From NCBI GenBank assembly GCA_027604505.1, contig JADIIX010000021.1, positions 141,893-205,892 of the forward strand: 64,000 nucleotides of DNA, in the 5' to 3' direction. Source of the DNA: Gonapodya sp. JEL0774. Taxonomy: Eukaryota > Monoblepharomycota > Monoblepharidomycetes > Monoblepharidales > Gonapodyaceae. Under the pieces are notes generated by a model, which ran no database searches, was not told the DNA's origin, and saw only the letters and a program-made list of their open reading frames with translations. Of the stretch, positions 49,801 through 62,879 are shown piece after piece. Each line of letters starts with the position of its first letter. Position 1 is the first letter of the stretch. Made by a program: the position numbers and the translations under genes.

Positions 49801-50006
49801 CTTCTTCAATCCACCTGGGACGTACAAGTGCATACACGGCAGCCGCAACTGGAACCTCGTCTACTATACAAAAAGCACATCCTTTGGAAATTTCGCCGCC
49901 GGCAAAATACCACTACGTTCCACCCCACCCAACTCCCAGATTAATATCTAATCCACTAGAAAGAGGATTCGTCATCCCAGGCGTTGAGGGGGGCAGGGGA
50001 GAATGA
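46861..50006 (+). CDS. Single-pass membrane protein with Cys-rich ectodomain and cytosolic SH3 domain
   Basis: A many-exon gene with only part of the exon chain resolved. It starts MVSTWINTGEVVCVLLASFI, a signal peptide. Cys-rich exons follow near 47190-47262 (YCAGAPASAEYC..) and 47319-47410 (CPDGTTCSASGTEC..) and further Cys-rich pieces to about 48420. A Pro-rich stalk is encoded by a 9-bp repeat, then a transmembrane helix (VGLIAGVSAGAVALVTGGMV) with a basic stop-transfer RRKSK. The cytosolic part carries LGNLSVPYNGTPFVV and an SH3 domain (FLPSAEDELYLRPGSFVN then REIFRDGWALGDD then GMFPVGCL), then a Ser/Pro-rich tail ending at 50006. The layout suggests a surface sensor or adhesion-type signalling protein; the ligand is unknown. 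Confidence 0.7.
48468..48509 (+). repeat. 9-bp tandem repeat encoding Pro-Pro-Ser units
   Basis: About four to five copies of cgccatcgc encode a PPS stalk just outside the membrane helix of the SH3 membrane protein. Copy number is likely variable. Confidence 0.75.
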
Positions 50007-50258
50007 GACGAGAAGGGGGGTAGGAATTACCATACCCTTTATCGAACAAGGATTTATCATTGGACAGTCACCATTATGTACATGTTCCCATTAAGCGTTA
50101 AACTAGGTTTACTTAATTTACGGTATCGTCACTAAACGAACAGTAAAGGGGGAGTCAAGGTCCATCTCTTCCCCTCATTCACTTCCAAGCTAAGGTGATA
50201 TGTAAAGGTGGTGCGTGCATGGATGATACAACGCGTGAATTATGTACAAGCTTGATTT

Positions 50259-51031
50259 TTACGACTGGACGGCATCCTCCATGCCCGAGGCTTCCTCAGT
50301 GTCCGCCGTTGCTTCCTCGTGTGGAACACTTCGGCCCTCCTCCCCTTCACCAGTTACACCATCTGCATTAACACTCGCAACTGCGACAGAGTCGTCAGAG
50401 TTCAAAGAAGTTTTACGCACAATACTAACTCGCTCCATGTGGACACGTTTTCTAGTTGCGGCGATGACTTGGTAACGAGTGTCGTTCAACCCGAGCCCCC
50501 CACCACCAGAAGCAGCAGAGCTTCCTCCAACAGCCCCAACAGTTGCAGTTCTAACCCCGGCACCGACTGTACCCCACGAGTTTGCTCGAGATTGGTGGGG
50601 GGCTTGGCCGCTCCTGTCACCATCCCATCCAGGGGGCCCAACGACCAAGTCCGTACCGAGAGTCCTCTCGTGTTTTCCACGGAAGAAGAGAGAGCCAAGA
50701 CGCAGAAACGGAGTCGGGGAGTCGAGACCGATGATCTGGTAGGTTGGGTCGTTTTGAAGGGCGGCTCTCAGCACGGCGGGAGAGGTCTTGCGACCCAGAT
50801 CGAGCAACGCGTAAGTCGTCTTGATAGATGGCAGACAGAGGGGAATTCATCACGGGGGGAAACGGCAATCGTGGAACGATTTGAAACGGAAGACTTTTCA
50901 ACTTGTGTGAAAACACGGACTTCTTCTTCCCACTCTTCGTCAGTTTCATTGGGGTCATCTTGACGATGCTGCACTGGATCACGCGATGACGATGGAATCG
51001 ACTGTGACGGCCGGTTTGGTGGGTTGAACAT
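50259..51031 (-). CDS. TFIIIC subunit 6-like protein
   Basis: Two exons (51031-50903, 50819-50259) give 229 residues. An acidic start (DEEWEEEVRVF) leads into TTYALLDL, then YQIIGLDSPTPFLRLGS and HERTLGTDLV. These match the triple-barrel signature of the small TFIIIC subunit (GTF3C6, yeast Tfc7 N-terminal part, fission yeast Sfc7). TFIIIC recruits RNA polymerase III at tRNA genes. The tail is Gly/Ser/Glu-rich. A second in-frame Met lies upstream at 51055. The motif match is good; subunit identity within the triple-barrel family is inferred. Confidence 0.75.
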
Positions 51032-51418
51032 GGAAATTAAAGAAGGGTGATACAAAAGGTTGGTCGATCATCATTGCGAAAACCTTGGTTGCCAGAACAT
51101 AATAAGTATATGCGTTCCCTTAATTTCTCTTGTGAGTTTCGTTACTACTGTAAGCACTCTATGGGAGGGCGACTGCTGGTTGCTTTATAGTCTCTTTCGG
51201 CAGATTCCTCCGCGCCAGAGAAGTAAGGCATCCCGCCTCATAAATTCATAAAACCAACGAAGATTGGGAAATATTCATCGACATCCTCAGTCTCCAGTTC
51301 CCTCTGAAACACCGTTACCATATGGCTAATTTTGCATGGTGAGGAGGCTCAAATTTTGCTACTGCTAGCGAGGAATACCAAAGTCCCGATACATACATAC
51401 ACCATTGTGTTGATTATC

Positions 51419-52473
51419 CTAAGCACTTTGTTGATCCACCGTCTCTTGTCCAAGAGAAGCGCTCTGCCGCACCGCGGACTCAGGCAAAGGTGCGAACCCC
51501 GCAAACCTCTTCGAGATGTTCCTCCCCAAAGTCGTCAGACCAACCATGTCGGCTGCAGTAGCCACCGGGTGCACGGTCATCATATCGCTCTTTGTGATCA
51601 CTGATTTTCCCCTCCCCCGGAATTCTTTGACGAGGCGTGTTTTGCTGTAGTACCGCATAACAGTGAAGCACAGCACAAAGAAGAAAATGATGCTCAGGCC
51701 GAGGAGCAACAAGTACCAATACTGGAGGTTTGTGCAGCAATGTGAGAGGTATCACCGTTGAACTGCCCTGACAAGAACTTGTAACCACGCACCATTCCAA
51801 CATCGCTGTACAGTCCTCCAATGACTGATATCCCCGAACACAACATGCATAGAATTCCTTGTTCGTGGAAAGAGCATGTTAGCTAGGATGCCGTTGATGC
51901 GTCCCGGATACCTTCTCAAAACCCACCAAAAAAGGTGGCAACGAACGGAATATCAAAAAGGTACCAAAATGCTACGGTGAATTCTGCCATGAGCCGTGGG
52001 CCTACGAAGTTTGCCTGCCTCGCAACATGATTCGAAATTTGTTCTCCCCCCCCCTCCTTGCAAAACATCAACAGTGCACCCACTTCATTCGTCAGCACCA
52101 CACTCAACATTGCGGCAGTTAAGTTCAACAAGAACGCCGTGCCCAAAAGCACCCCGCACGTTGTTGTTCGATCTAAGTTGACATAGCTTATTGTTTGCGC
52201 GGAGGGCAGAAAGACTGGCAAGCTCTGTGTCGTGACAAAGTATGTGAAACCAGTTGTAGCACCCGAAATGGTCAAGATCGTAGACCAGTACTTTGCATTG
52301 GGAGATGAGCCGCGCCGCATGAAGTGCTAGGTAACCGGCAGAGAACTTACGGAGTTTGCTCTTTCGTACAAAGCTCTCTCATCATCGTCGTCTTTGTCAA
52401 TCTTGATATTCTCTTGCGAGCCCATCTGCCGCTCGATAATCTTTTGAGCCTGGGTTCTCCATTCCACGAACAT
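51419..52473 (-). CDS. Multipass membrane protein, function unknown
   Basis: At least four exons: 52473-52351 (MFVEWRTQAQKIIERQMGSQ, acidic), 52326 to about 51922, a middle exon near 51850-51790 (GILCMLCSGISVIGGLYSDV) and a last exon from about 51720 to 51419. About five or six hydrophobic segments are visible, including TILTISGATTGFTYFV, GVLLGTAFLLNLTAAMLSVV, FLFDIPFVATFF-like and LLLLGLSIIFFFVLCFTVM, followed by a basic/polar cytosolic tail. No family is recognised. It sits between two paralogous SH3 genes, with no evidence of a functional link. Middle exon boundaries are approximate. Confidence 0.55.
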
Positions 52474-53441
52474 CGATGTCTCGCTTTACATGTGCTATGG
52501 TTCACGCCGCCAGTCTGCGCCACATCTCAGGTGTTTCAAGACCACAATGTTACAGCACTGCTTCGTGACAAATAAACTACGTACTTGCGAAGATCTCTGC
52601 TCAAGAGGGGACAGCATGGGAAAAGAGAGTGGGGAAAGAATGCATCTCCGGTGTGAACTAACTTGATCTTGGTGTTGGGACCGAGCGACTCCCGACCCCC
52701 CTTGTTCATGTTGTAAAAGCAAGCGCACTTCATTTCCGCGTGTGAGAAATAACATTGCAAATAAATAGAACCCGGGGGCCGCTCGACTTTCGTGTCGGTC
52801 ACCACCTCACTCTCAATTATTCCCATATGACACCGGCCCACGCTTCAACTCATGATCTATACACGAAAAGATAATACACATTGATTCGTCCCCTCTGCGC
52901 GCGTATCGGCACATAATTATCCTGCATGTTGAATCCCTCTCCTCCCCTTCTTTTTTTTGTGGTTGGTTTCCCCCCACTGTAGAGGAACAGATGACCAAGA
53001 AACAGAGAAGAAAATTGATTATCGTGGTTCTCTTTCTCCTGTGACGGTTGGATGGGTGCTGAGTGTTTCGGCCTCCCCCTGTCAGTCCTGCCCTCCTTTT
53101 CACTTCTTTGGTTGCAGCACTTCTAGCTCACAGATTTCATTGTGCTCGTTTGTCTGTGTATCTCAACAGTGCTTGTATTTAAATGTGAATCCGCCCCCGT
53201 CTCCCAGTTTACCCCCCTCTTTCATTTCTGTTTGCACCCATCACCGGCTCTTTGTCCCCACGGTGTTTCTCAATGAAGCGGTTCCATAACGGCATCCGCA
53301 GTAAGTTTGGAAAATGGTCACAGTGCGAAGCTCAAACTTCCATTCCCTCGTCTTGCTCTGAGCCTTCCTTGTCCTCCCTCCTCCGTCCCTGTTTTTCCTG
53401 CCATCCAATCCCGGGACCCTCCGGCACCACGGCTCAGTATT
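52474..53441. other. Intergenic region upstream of the second SH3 gene
   Basis: No confident gene. An ATG at 53273 followed by a short frame and a gtaagt donor at 53300 could be a first exon of the downstream SH3 gene, but no acceptor in matching phase was found. Pyrimidine-rich tracts are frequent in 53040-53260. Confidence 0.4.
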
Positions 53442-55311
53442 ATGTGTTGTACCTTCTATCCCAGTGACTCTGGCATGCTGCTCGCAACAGCAGCGGGATT
53501 GGGAGGGTGGTTTGATCGCCGAAGGGGCACACCAGCCGGTCTTTTTCTAGCGGATGAAAGTGGGGAGCCCAGACAGAATTGGTCCAATTGTTGTGGCGGA
53601 GACACCAATAGGGACAGGGACATGAAGGAGATTAGCAGGTATGTACATGCCCTCTTTGAGGCCTGCAGCTAGCGGGATCCGACTCTCCACAACACGATGG
53701 CAGTCATCCCAGTTTGTCTCACCCATGTGCGGCTGCTACTCTAATTTATCTACAGATCTGCATCCACTGCTCCGATCATCACGGAAGAACTCGTTGCAAG
53801 TGCACCTGAGATGACCATAGATTCACATGCTGCACCGGTCACTGAAACTGTGGTATTGACACCTGAGAGTTCGAAAGATGTGAAGTTAGATACGAAGATC
53901 GAGGCCGGGCAGGAGACACCGACAGCCGGAGAAGTGGGTACTTGAATCACACCCTGCTGTCTACCCAACCGGTGAAAAAGCTTTTCGTCTTCTTTCCTGG
54001 ATCAGCTTTCCCACTGGGTCTTCAAAGCTCTCGCAACGCCTCTAAACATGCTTGGAGAACTCAGCGTTCTCTACGCGGGAAAACCCCTTATCGTTTCACA
54101 TGAGGTGAGCTGCTGCGTGCTTGATTGATATCTCATTCCTCCAATAATTCAAGCACTCCTATCGCGGGCTCTTTGTTGCGTTGAAAGTTTGTCCCAACCT
54201 CCCCGGATGAAATGTCGATCGCTCCTGGTCAGCGCGTGGTTGTGAAGGAGGTGTTCCGTGATGGATGGTGTGTCGCTTACAATCACCACACGGGAGAGTA
54301 TGGAGCGGTACCGTGGTAAGTCGCTAACTGGAATATCTTACGTTTTTTGTTCTCGGGGTTCACGTAACTTTTATCGCAGCGACTGCATACACTTCTTCAA
54401 TACTCCACTGTCAACCACCAAGATTCCCTTCGCTATTCCCAAATCCCTTCCTCCTGCCTTTAGATCCCAAGAGGCGTCTCAGGCTGCCGCTCGGAGCGGC
54501 AAAGTAGTCGCCGAACGGGCTCGACAGGCAGCATCTCGAAGAGTAAGCCGCAGCCCCATCTCCTCCCTCTCCCCTTCCGCAAACAGCTTTGGAGCTGGGG
54601 CAACTTTCGCATTTACGAGAAGTGGCGGGTTGGACGGTGCAGTCGATCCTGAAGGGGTTAGAAGCAGAAGTTGGTCAGGAAGCTTTTCCAGTCGAGTCGA
54701 TGCTTCCAGTCGAGTCGATGCAGAGCGGAGCTGGACGTCTTTGGGTACCGCTCGCGCGAATAGAGAGATGGATCTATTGCGATCTTCAGTAAGTTATCTA
54801 ATCTGATTCGCCGCAACCGCATTCGTAACGCGCCATCATGTAATAGGAGCCACTTGATGGAACTAATCCATCGCCTCATCCCGCCTCCGAGGACTACTCT
54901 GCTTCCAACTGCGGTGTCCCTGTGGTTGCTGTAAATATCTCTCCCTCTCGTAAACCACCACCTTGGCCTCCGCAACTGCCTGGTGTTCTTCGACAACCAG
55001 ACGGAGGCTTACGCGTGTCGGCGGTTGTCCCAGCGACACCTGAGCACACATGGAAAACAGCGAAGTCTGGATCCCCACAATTGGCAGCACTTCAGGTTCC
55101 AGTCCCCGCAGCTGTGCGCACCTCGTCCCTAGAAGCCAGCAAACTGGTATTCAATGAGACCCCCGTCGCATTGGGTCCGGCAACAATTTCCTCTTGCGAC
55201 AAATCCCCGAACCCTCTCGCTTCCTCTCTCACTCCCTTTGTGTCCCTACCACATAAGGGACCTCTGTGGGGTGAACGTACAATCAGTCTTGAACCTAGAA
55301 AGTACCATTAA
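53442..55311 (+). CDS. SH3 domain protein, paralogue of the 46.9-50.0 kb gene
   Basis: Exons supported are 53442-53638, 53756-53933, about 54004-54101, about 54190-54316, about 54380-54790 and about 54848-55311. The N-terminus is unresolved; 53442 is the first in-frame ATG found, and upstream exons with an ectodomain may be missing. The core LGELSVLYAGKPLIVSHE, FVPTSPDEMSIAPGQ, VVVKEVFRDGWCVAYNHHTG and GAVPCDCI is an SH3 domain and parallels the upstream gene segment by segment, including the intron after the Glu. A basic region and a long Ser/Pro tail follow. A 17-bp direct repeat (ccagtcgagtcgatgct type) lies at 54686-54720. Function unknown; probably signalling. Confidence 0.6.
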
Positions 55312-55968
55312 GAAATTGGGGGAATGGGCCCCACGCAGCGGTAAAGTTATTAGAGTACGCTAACATAGTAAAGATTTTTGATTTTAATCATATATTATTT
55401 AACGTGAAGAAGTCCTGCTCAAATCTAATCCAGGTGACGTGATAGGAAAGAAAGAGCGCGGGGACGTTGCAACTCCCGAAGAAGCGAAGATTACCTGATG
55501 GTTCGTCAAACCCTTCTGGCCAAGCCCTCATGCCCACTTGTGTCGGTAACTCGTTCATCAATGAACCTGAACTTGCTGCTTACGAGTATCCTAGCACGTT
55601 TTGGTTCAATTCGACAGGTCCAAGCGTTGTATCACGCTTCTTTTCCGTACGGCATTTGGATCCTGGTCCCGAGATTTCATAAACGAGAGCGGCGTCAGCA
55701 AAGAGATCCAATCACGCCAGTTTGATCGCTGTTTTCGTTTTCGTTTGTCATTTGTTGATGATGGCGCCCCTTCAAGGAATAGGAAGGCGTCCTCTGAAAA
55801 CAGACCTTTAGCTCAGTTTGAATGATGGGAGAGCCGCGCTCTAGAAATTATTGTGATTGAAGCACTGGGCGGGTTGGTGACCCAAGTTGTCCCTTTTACC
55901 ACCACAGAACACGGGAACTTTTCTTATTCGCCTTCCCATTTCCAAGCACGTGATCGTGCTCGCCAGCG
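55312..55968. other. Intergenic, nothing recognised
   Basis: AT-richer 3' end of the SH3 gene followed by short overlapping frames without family signal. Confidence 0.45.
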
Positions 55969-57833
55969 ATGGCTCGCCCACCGCCATCGACTGGTGTTGC
56001 TAAACTGAAGAAGTATCCGCAAAAGAGAAGTTCACATTCGATGAAAGCTCGCAATCCTCGTCGTGGACCGGGTGGTGGACTCTCGGTGTTCGCAGACCCT
56101 GAAACAGCATCTCCTGATTCCCTGGGAACGCAAAACAAGGAATTAGCAGAAGAGATTGCCGACTCCGTGCGCAAAGATTATGTCGCTGTTGAGTGAGTAT
56201 GATGGATTGTGGTTTGAAAGATGTTGAAATGAGTCCCCAATACATACCTCTCCTAGTGCATCATCGCTTCGGAAAAGTCTCCCACTTTCGATTTCTCAAA
56301 TGCCTCGCTACATGGGCAAGAAAGTCACGAGGGCGCAGCTCCTTTCTCAGGATCATGGAAATGACTCAGAAGAGGACTTCTCAGGTGACGACGACGACGG
56401 AGGATCCAGTCATCCAGATAGCTCCCATGGAAGCGACAGCGATGATAGGGACATTAATGGTGAAGATGACTTGGAGGAGGATGAGGACATAAGTGAACGG
56501 GAGGACTACACAGACCATACGGACGATACGGAGACCGGGCATGAACATCCCACTCGAGGACCTACCCGTACCCTCAATTCACCATCGACAGCATCACATA
56601 AGCGAAAACGTTTAGATGATGTCGATGGAAAGCCGTTTGACGAGGAGTTTGCCTCGAAGAAGAAGTCAAAGGCGAACCTGCAGTCGTCGCCCCCTACAGA
56701 AGCAGCCGGGCCGGAGCCAACTCAAGTCCGTGCTCACCTCAATCTCCTAGACGCTCTCCTTGAGTACCGTATTGTTGCTCAGCGAGCACTCTCTCTGGTG
56801 GCGCGACTACCCCCTCCAGCGCTGGCTCCTGCTTATTCTTTCCTGGCCGGTGAAGAGATAAACCAAGCTCGCAATGCCGCAGCTGAACAAATCACAACGG
56901 CTATTCAAGGATTAGCCAACGCTCGAAGGCTTATGTTGGGAAAACTTCGTCTTGGGAGTTCCTCAACGCTACCTGAATCGAGTCGCTCCAAGGATCTCGA
57001 CTCTTTGCGGGAAGAACTTGCCCTTCTTGACCATGCCTTCAAGCCTTACCGCTCAGTGGAATTGCGAAAGTGGGACCAACGCTCGTCTGTAGCGTCAATG
57101 GCGTCTCGCAGCTCCGGTTTCTCGTCCGGTCTGAAAGTGTTCGGGAAGAAGGAGCAGGGCGGGGTAGTTGAGAGAATAGAAGCTACTTTGAGAGAAAGAG
57201 AAAAGCTGCTCATGAAGACTAGGGTTCGGAGAGATGGGCAGGATGCAGGACTCGGGCGGATACACGATACCAAGGAGGTGCGTGCTTGATGAGGAGTTGC
57301 CTCGAAAGGAAAGATTCAAGCAGTCGCCCAAACTCGGCATTTTCCTTCTTTCTCTCGTTTATTTTTCATAGGTTCAACAGAGTACAATACCGGACTCCCA
57401 CGCCAGCCGCCGACCACCACCTGCAACGGACCCGGAGTTATTCGACGACGCGGATCTCTACTCTTACTTACTTCGTGACCTCATTGACCGGCGAGCGTCG
57501 GAACCCACATTGGATGCCGGTGCGTTATCGGTCCAAGTACTTTTTGGAGATCAGATTTTATCTAACAGCAAATTCATCATTGCAGCAGCCTTGACTTCGC
57601 TCGCTCTCAATCGGCCCACGAAGGTGTCCCGTCCAGGAGTTGACCGAAAGGCCTCCAAAGGTCGTCGGATCCGGTATGTTGTGCACGACAAATTGTCTGG
57701 TTTCATGGTACCGCGAGGCGAAGAAGCACCTCAAAAGGCATGGGAATGGATTGGACGAAGTCTCTTTGGGCAAGGAGTGCGCACAGACGGCGTGGTTGAA
57801 TCTGTCGTTGACGGTTTGAGAGTGATCGGGTGA
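55969..57833 (+). CDS. BFR2: BFR2/AATF, small-subunit processome protein
   Basis: Four exons (55969-56192, 56257-57277, 57372-57519, 57586-57833) give 546 residues. An N-terminal DPETA region, a long acidic Asp/Glu-rich section, a helical LLDALLEYRIVAQRALSL region and the C-terminal DDADLYSYLLRDLI and VDRKASKGRRIRYVVHDKL (both hallmark AATF/Bfr2 motifs, the second close to residue 470) are visible. The protein works in the nucleolus in early 40S ribosome assembly. The four junctions keep phase and join the motifs cleanly. Confidence 0.9.
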
Positions 57834-58145
57834 AGCTACTGCGAGTATTTTAGCGAGAATATTTTCTTTAATGAATGCATTTCGGTGTTGGGATAGAATG
57901 GCTATAATAAACAGACCTCGGCTCAAATGTTGGGTTGTGCGTGTGGAGAAGGAATCCAGCAGAGAAGTGAATTCGACTAAATCGTGAGTCGATTTCGAGA
58001 CCACGCCACCCCAAGCACACCAGCGTGAACGGCAATTTTGAAGCCGCGTGTCAAAGCCTCTCCTCACGCTCGCTCACTTGGTTCCTTCAAAGCTCCTACA
58101 TCGTCATTGGTCGAGCGCCATTCATTTGTGCCGTCGTCTTCAAGG
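57834..58145. other. Intergenic between BFR2 and AP-1 gamma
   Basis: About 310 bp with no gene; holds the BFR2 3' end and the AP-1 gamma promoter. Confidence 0.45.
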
Positions 58146-61100
58146 ATGTCCACTTCTCCGGTCTCAAGTGGTGCGAAAGCCACAATGCAAAATATGTTCA
58201 ATCAAATTGAAAAGACGATACAGACCATTGGAATCCTCAGGTGAGCTGTTCTGCCGGGAGTGGTGGGAATTCTGGCGTACCGGCGCATGAGCCCAACAGA
58301 TGTGCTCACATACGGATAAAAGAAAGAGCGGTGTTTGTAGCTCAAGGCCAGCTTGGATTGTTTCTTGTGAACGCGTGAATTGGCCCGAGTTACGCCGATG
58401 AAGGGGAGCAAGGAGTTCGTTATCGGAGGTGACACCCCGGATCGAGTTACTTGCTCTCCTTCTTCCGAAATAATTAAATTTCATGCTTGGAGTGGTCCTC
58501 ATGACTCGGACGGCCTCTCATTGCGTTGAAACAGGACAGGAGGTTATATACGATTGTTGTTCTCGTCTGGTCTCACATGCGCTCCTCTAGGCTGAAAGAC
58601 CTCATAAAAGCCGTTCGTGCCTGCAAAACTGCTGCTGACGAGCGTGCTGTGATCGCCCGCGAGTCGGCTTTTATCCGCACTCAGTTCAAAGAGGAGAACG
58701 TTGAAACCCGAGGGGTCAATGTTGCGAAGCTCCTCTATATTCATATGTTGGGGTACCCCGCCCATTTTGGACAAATTGAATGCTTAAAACTCGGTGGGTA
58801 TTGGCTCTACAGAGTGTCGTCAGAATCTTACTGTAGAGGACTTCACCCGAGCCGAACAATGGAGAGACTGAAAGAAGAACAGGAACCTGGGAAGAACTAC
58901 AACTGGACTAAAAGCGGGTCGAGCTTACATGGAATGTTGTGGTGGTGTATGGGCCCTTTGAATCCCCAATGTGCGATTTCTCAGGTGGTATACCTGTGGG
59001 GACCTCAATCTTACAGCTGTCAAAGGAACTGAAAGAAACCGTCTTAATTCCAAATTCATGCTCATGGTCGCATTCTTGTGCTTCAGTTGTTTCTCCTCGA
59101 TTTTCCGACAAACGTCTGGGCTATCTCGGCATCATGCTTCTTCTTGACGAAAATCAGGAAACGCTCACACTAGTGACGAACTCACTCAAAAATGACATGA
59201 ACCACCCCAACATGTACGTTGTTGGACTCGCCTTGTGTACACTGGGGAACATTTCCAGTCCAGAGATGGCGAGGGATCTGTCCGCGGATGTCGAAAAGTT
59301 GCTTGGTAGTGCGAATGCGTTTGTGAGGAAAAAGGCAAGTGGCCAGTGGTGGACAGGTTATAGTTCTCCTTGGATGTCGACTAATGCACCCATTTTGACC
59401 CGTCTTCGTCTCGGTACCTTACTTTCACGCTTTCAGGCAGCACTCGCCGCCCTTCGAATTATTCGAAAAGTACCGGAGCTGTGCGAGAACTTTTTCCAGC
59501 GTACAAAAGCTCTTCTCAGCGAAAAGAACCATGGTGTTCTCCTCACGGGCGTCACTCTCCTCACAGAAATGTTGAGGATGACACCAGGCCTAGTCGGGGA
59601 TGCGAGATCTGTGAGTCTTTGCTCTGGTGTGAAGAATTGAGAACTGTTATCTGCCCTCTTGAGCAGTTTAGGAATGTCTGGAGCTCATCTGTACTGATCG
59701 GTGGCTCACAGACAGCGAGCCATCAGGTTACTGACGCTTTATCACTGCCTTCTCTCATCTGCATCTGGCTCTTTAGCTCGTACCTCAGCTTGTCCGTCAC
59801 CTCAAAAATCTGGTCACCGCTGGATTTTCTCCGGAGCACGATGTGTCGGGTGTTACAGATCCCTTCTTGCAAATCAAGATTCTTCGCTTACTCAGGTTGC
59901 TGGGAAATGGCGACGCAGCAGCAAGCGAACAGATGAACGATGTTCTTGCGCAGGTGGCAACCAACACGGAGGGCTCGAAGAATGTTGGCAACTCAATCTT
60001 GTACGAGGTGGTTTTGACCATTATGAATATTCAAAGCGAGAGCTCGTTGAGGGTGCTTGCTATCAACATTCTTGGAAAATTTTTGAGCAATAGGGACAAT
60101 AACATCAGGTGAGTGTCACAGCCACTTGTTACACATGTCTTCGTTGTTCGAATTTGTTATCTGTTCACACACAATGCGCTTCGTAGGTACGTAGCTCTTA
60201 CAACTCTCGCAAAAGTACAAGCAGCACCAGGGGCAGCGCCGTCGTCCGACTCGTCCGCTCTTCAGCGCCACCGCTCCACCATCCTTGATTGCCTCCGGGA
60301 CCCTGATATTTCTATTCGACGAAGAGCCTTGGAACTTTCATTCCAACTCGCAAATGTGCAGAACATTCGCGTTCTTGCGCGAGAACTGCTGTCCTTCCTT
60401 GAGGTGGCCGAAGGAGACCTCAAGGGTAATGTGGGAGCGAAGATATGCGAGGTCGCTGCCTCTTACAGACCCAACAGGCGATGGGAGATCGATACAGTAT
60501 GCCGGGTCCTGAAAGTTGCCGGAGGGTGAGTTGAAGCATACCGATGATTCAGTCGTTAGCTCATTATTTTCTCGAAACAGCTACGTCGAGCAAGATGTTG
60601 TCAACGACTTCATCAAAACTGTCTCAACGGCCCCAACAGAACTGCAATCTTATACTGTTCGCAAACTGTATTCTTTTATCGCCAAAGGTGGCGACTCAAA
60701 TCTGCTCTTGCAGCAAGAGGGTCTTGTGCTTGCTGCGATCTGGTGCATCGGAGAGTACGGAGAAGTGCTGACATCGGGAAGCGCCACACCGGCAGTGGAT
60801 GCGGGGGACGAGGAGGACAAAGACGAAGCCACAGTCGCAGCACCCAGCGAGAAGGAGGTGTTGGATACCCTGGAGCTTGTTCTCAAGGGACCGCTTGCGA
60901 CAGATCCTGTGAGAGAATATGGAGTTACCGCTCTCATGAAGCTGACCAGCAGATTCAAAGGGAACGATGAGTGGGTGTTTCGTTGACACGCAACCAAAGG
61001 TGCTCTCTGACGAAGTTCGTGCAAAATTTAGTCGTATTCGAGCCCTCATTTCGAGATATCGTGCAAATATTGATGTGGAGATTCAGCAGCGAGCAAATGA

Positions 61101-62434
61101 ATACCTATCCCTCTTCAATCTGGACAAGTCTACTCGCGATGCGGTTCTGGACAAGATGCCCGTCTTGGACACAGCCCTGGCCGAAGAGTCTCAAAAAGGA
61201 AAAGGGGAGCCGATGGATAAAGCAGCTGCTTCCACAGAGATTAAGGCACCAGGAGCTCAAAGTAACGGCGTTGCTGCTGGTTTGCTCGGTGAGGACTTGC
61301 TGGGAAGCGCGGTGCCCTCGGCGGCGGTCGGGACGGGAGCGGGAGGTTTGGATGTTCTCTCGAGCATCTTTGGAGCAACAGGGCAACCAGCATCTACTCC
61401 GACAGCTACGATAAAAAGTCCCACTGACAATGATGTAAGTCAGAGTGACTTTTGTCATCGAGACCCACAACTTAATGTCGCTTGTCGAACAGCAACTACT
61501 GGACTTGTTTGGTGCCGGGACTTCAAAAGCAGCATCATCAATTATGTCACCAACCTCGCCCAACGGTATTGCTGTCATGGGTGGTCTTGTCCCAACATCT
61601 TCACCTATTGCGACAGCACCTTCTGGTGCCAACGTGGACCTGCTGTCAGATCTGTTTGGAGGAGCAACATTAGGACCACCTGTTGCGAGACCCGCGATTG
61701 CTACAGCACAACCACAATCGAAGCCTGCAGATCCCTTTGCAGCACTGATGGGAATGCCAGCAAACACTAGCACCGGATTCTCCCAACCATCGTCATCTCC
61801 TCCCACTTTATCTGCGCAATCTTCTGTTTTGTCCGGTCTCCCCACGTCGTCTTCTCTCACTTCTGGCGGAATGCCGTCTCTCTTTGGAGGCGTCTCAGCT
61901 GCATCAACTACTCCCACCGGGTCTGTCGTGTACAGCAAGAATGGCCTCAGTATCACGTTAAATGCTCTGCGGGCACCGTCCACCGATTCCAACAATACAG
62001 TGACCATCAATGCTGAATTCCGAAATGTTGGCTCTGTTCCTATCGGTAACGTGCAACTTCAGGTTGCAGTTCCAAAGGTATGTTATTGAAATTGTTAATA
62101 CCTTTAGGTGATTTATGCCTACTTACGCACACAATGTTCTGTTTTGACTCCACTACAACAATTTCCAGGCACTCAAAATTCAAATACTCCCTCCTTCCGC
62201 GACCCAACTGGCCCCGGGTGGTACCATTGCGCAGTCCTTTATTGCACAAAACCCTACAAAGGTGGGCTCTCTTCTTTTTTGTGAGCAAATTGACGGTTGT
62301 TGATTGGTGAAGCTCCCATTGAATTCAAGGCCCCGATAAAGCTGAGACTAAAAGTTGCCTATTCCACTGCATCGTTGCCACCAGTGGATGAAATCGTGGA
62401 TTACGCGTTCACTGACTCGAGCTTGTGGTTATAG
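58146..62434 (+). CDS. APL4: AP-1 clathrin adaptor subunit gamma
   Basis: Eleven exons (58146-58240, 58591-58793, 59087-59334, 59437-59610, 59777-60108, 60187-60525, 60581-60974, 61000-61434, 61493-62077, 62169-62261, 62330-62434) give about 1000 residues. The trunk has [57 protein letters not shown] and [11 protein letters not shown]. The hinge has clathrin-box-like LLDLF and DLLSDLF; the C-terminal gamma-ear starts near [12 protein letters not shown]. An N-terminal extension of about 32 residues precedes the usual start. Two oddities: the intron at 59335 begins with GC, and the frame breaks at 60971-60999, where only a 25-29 nt intron or a frameshift restores homology. Confidence 0.9.
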
Positions 62435-62879
62435 GAGCTGCAATGTATTTTTTACTGTTGCGAATCAACTCCCCGACTGGGCGGTACAATGTAATGCTAC
62501 AAAACGATACTAATGACACTTTTAGCTCTTGCTCTTCACGGGAATAGACGCTACTGTTGTTTTGTCGTCTGCAGTGAAAGTTACCTCCGTGGCTGGCGAT
62601 GAGCGCTGCGATTTGAATGTCTGCGGTGATTGTGTTACAATTGGAATAGGCAACTCAGAGACTCATGGAACATACCTCCTCCGCTTCCGCTAAAGATGAC
62701 AAAAATTCAATAGGGTGTCGTTCGAAGAACGGCCTGATTATGTGAAAAGGCCTGAGTTCCCGTCAATTCAGTGTCCCAGAACCCCAAAGCTCTCACCATG
62801 GGGGGATTGTCACCTAAAACACAGAGCAATTAGAACGCGTGGCGATCGTTGCAACGGGAGGATTTCAGGATGACTGATG
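62435..62879. other. Convergent 3' region of AP-1 gamma and SPC12
   Basis: No gene is supported. Confidence 0.45.
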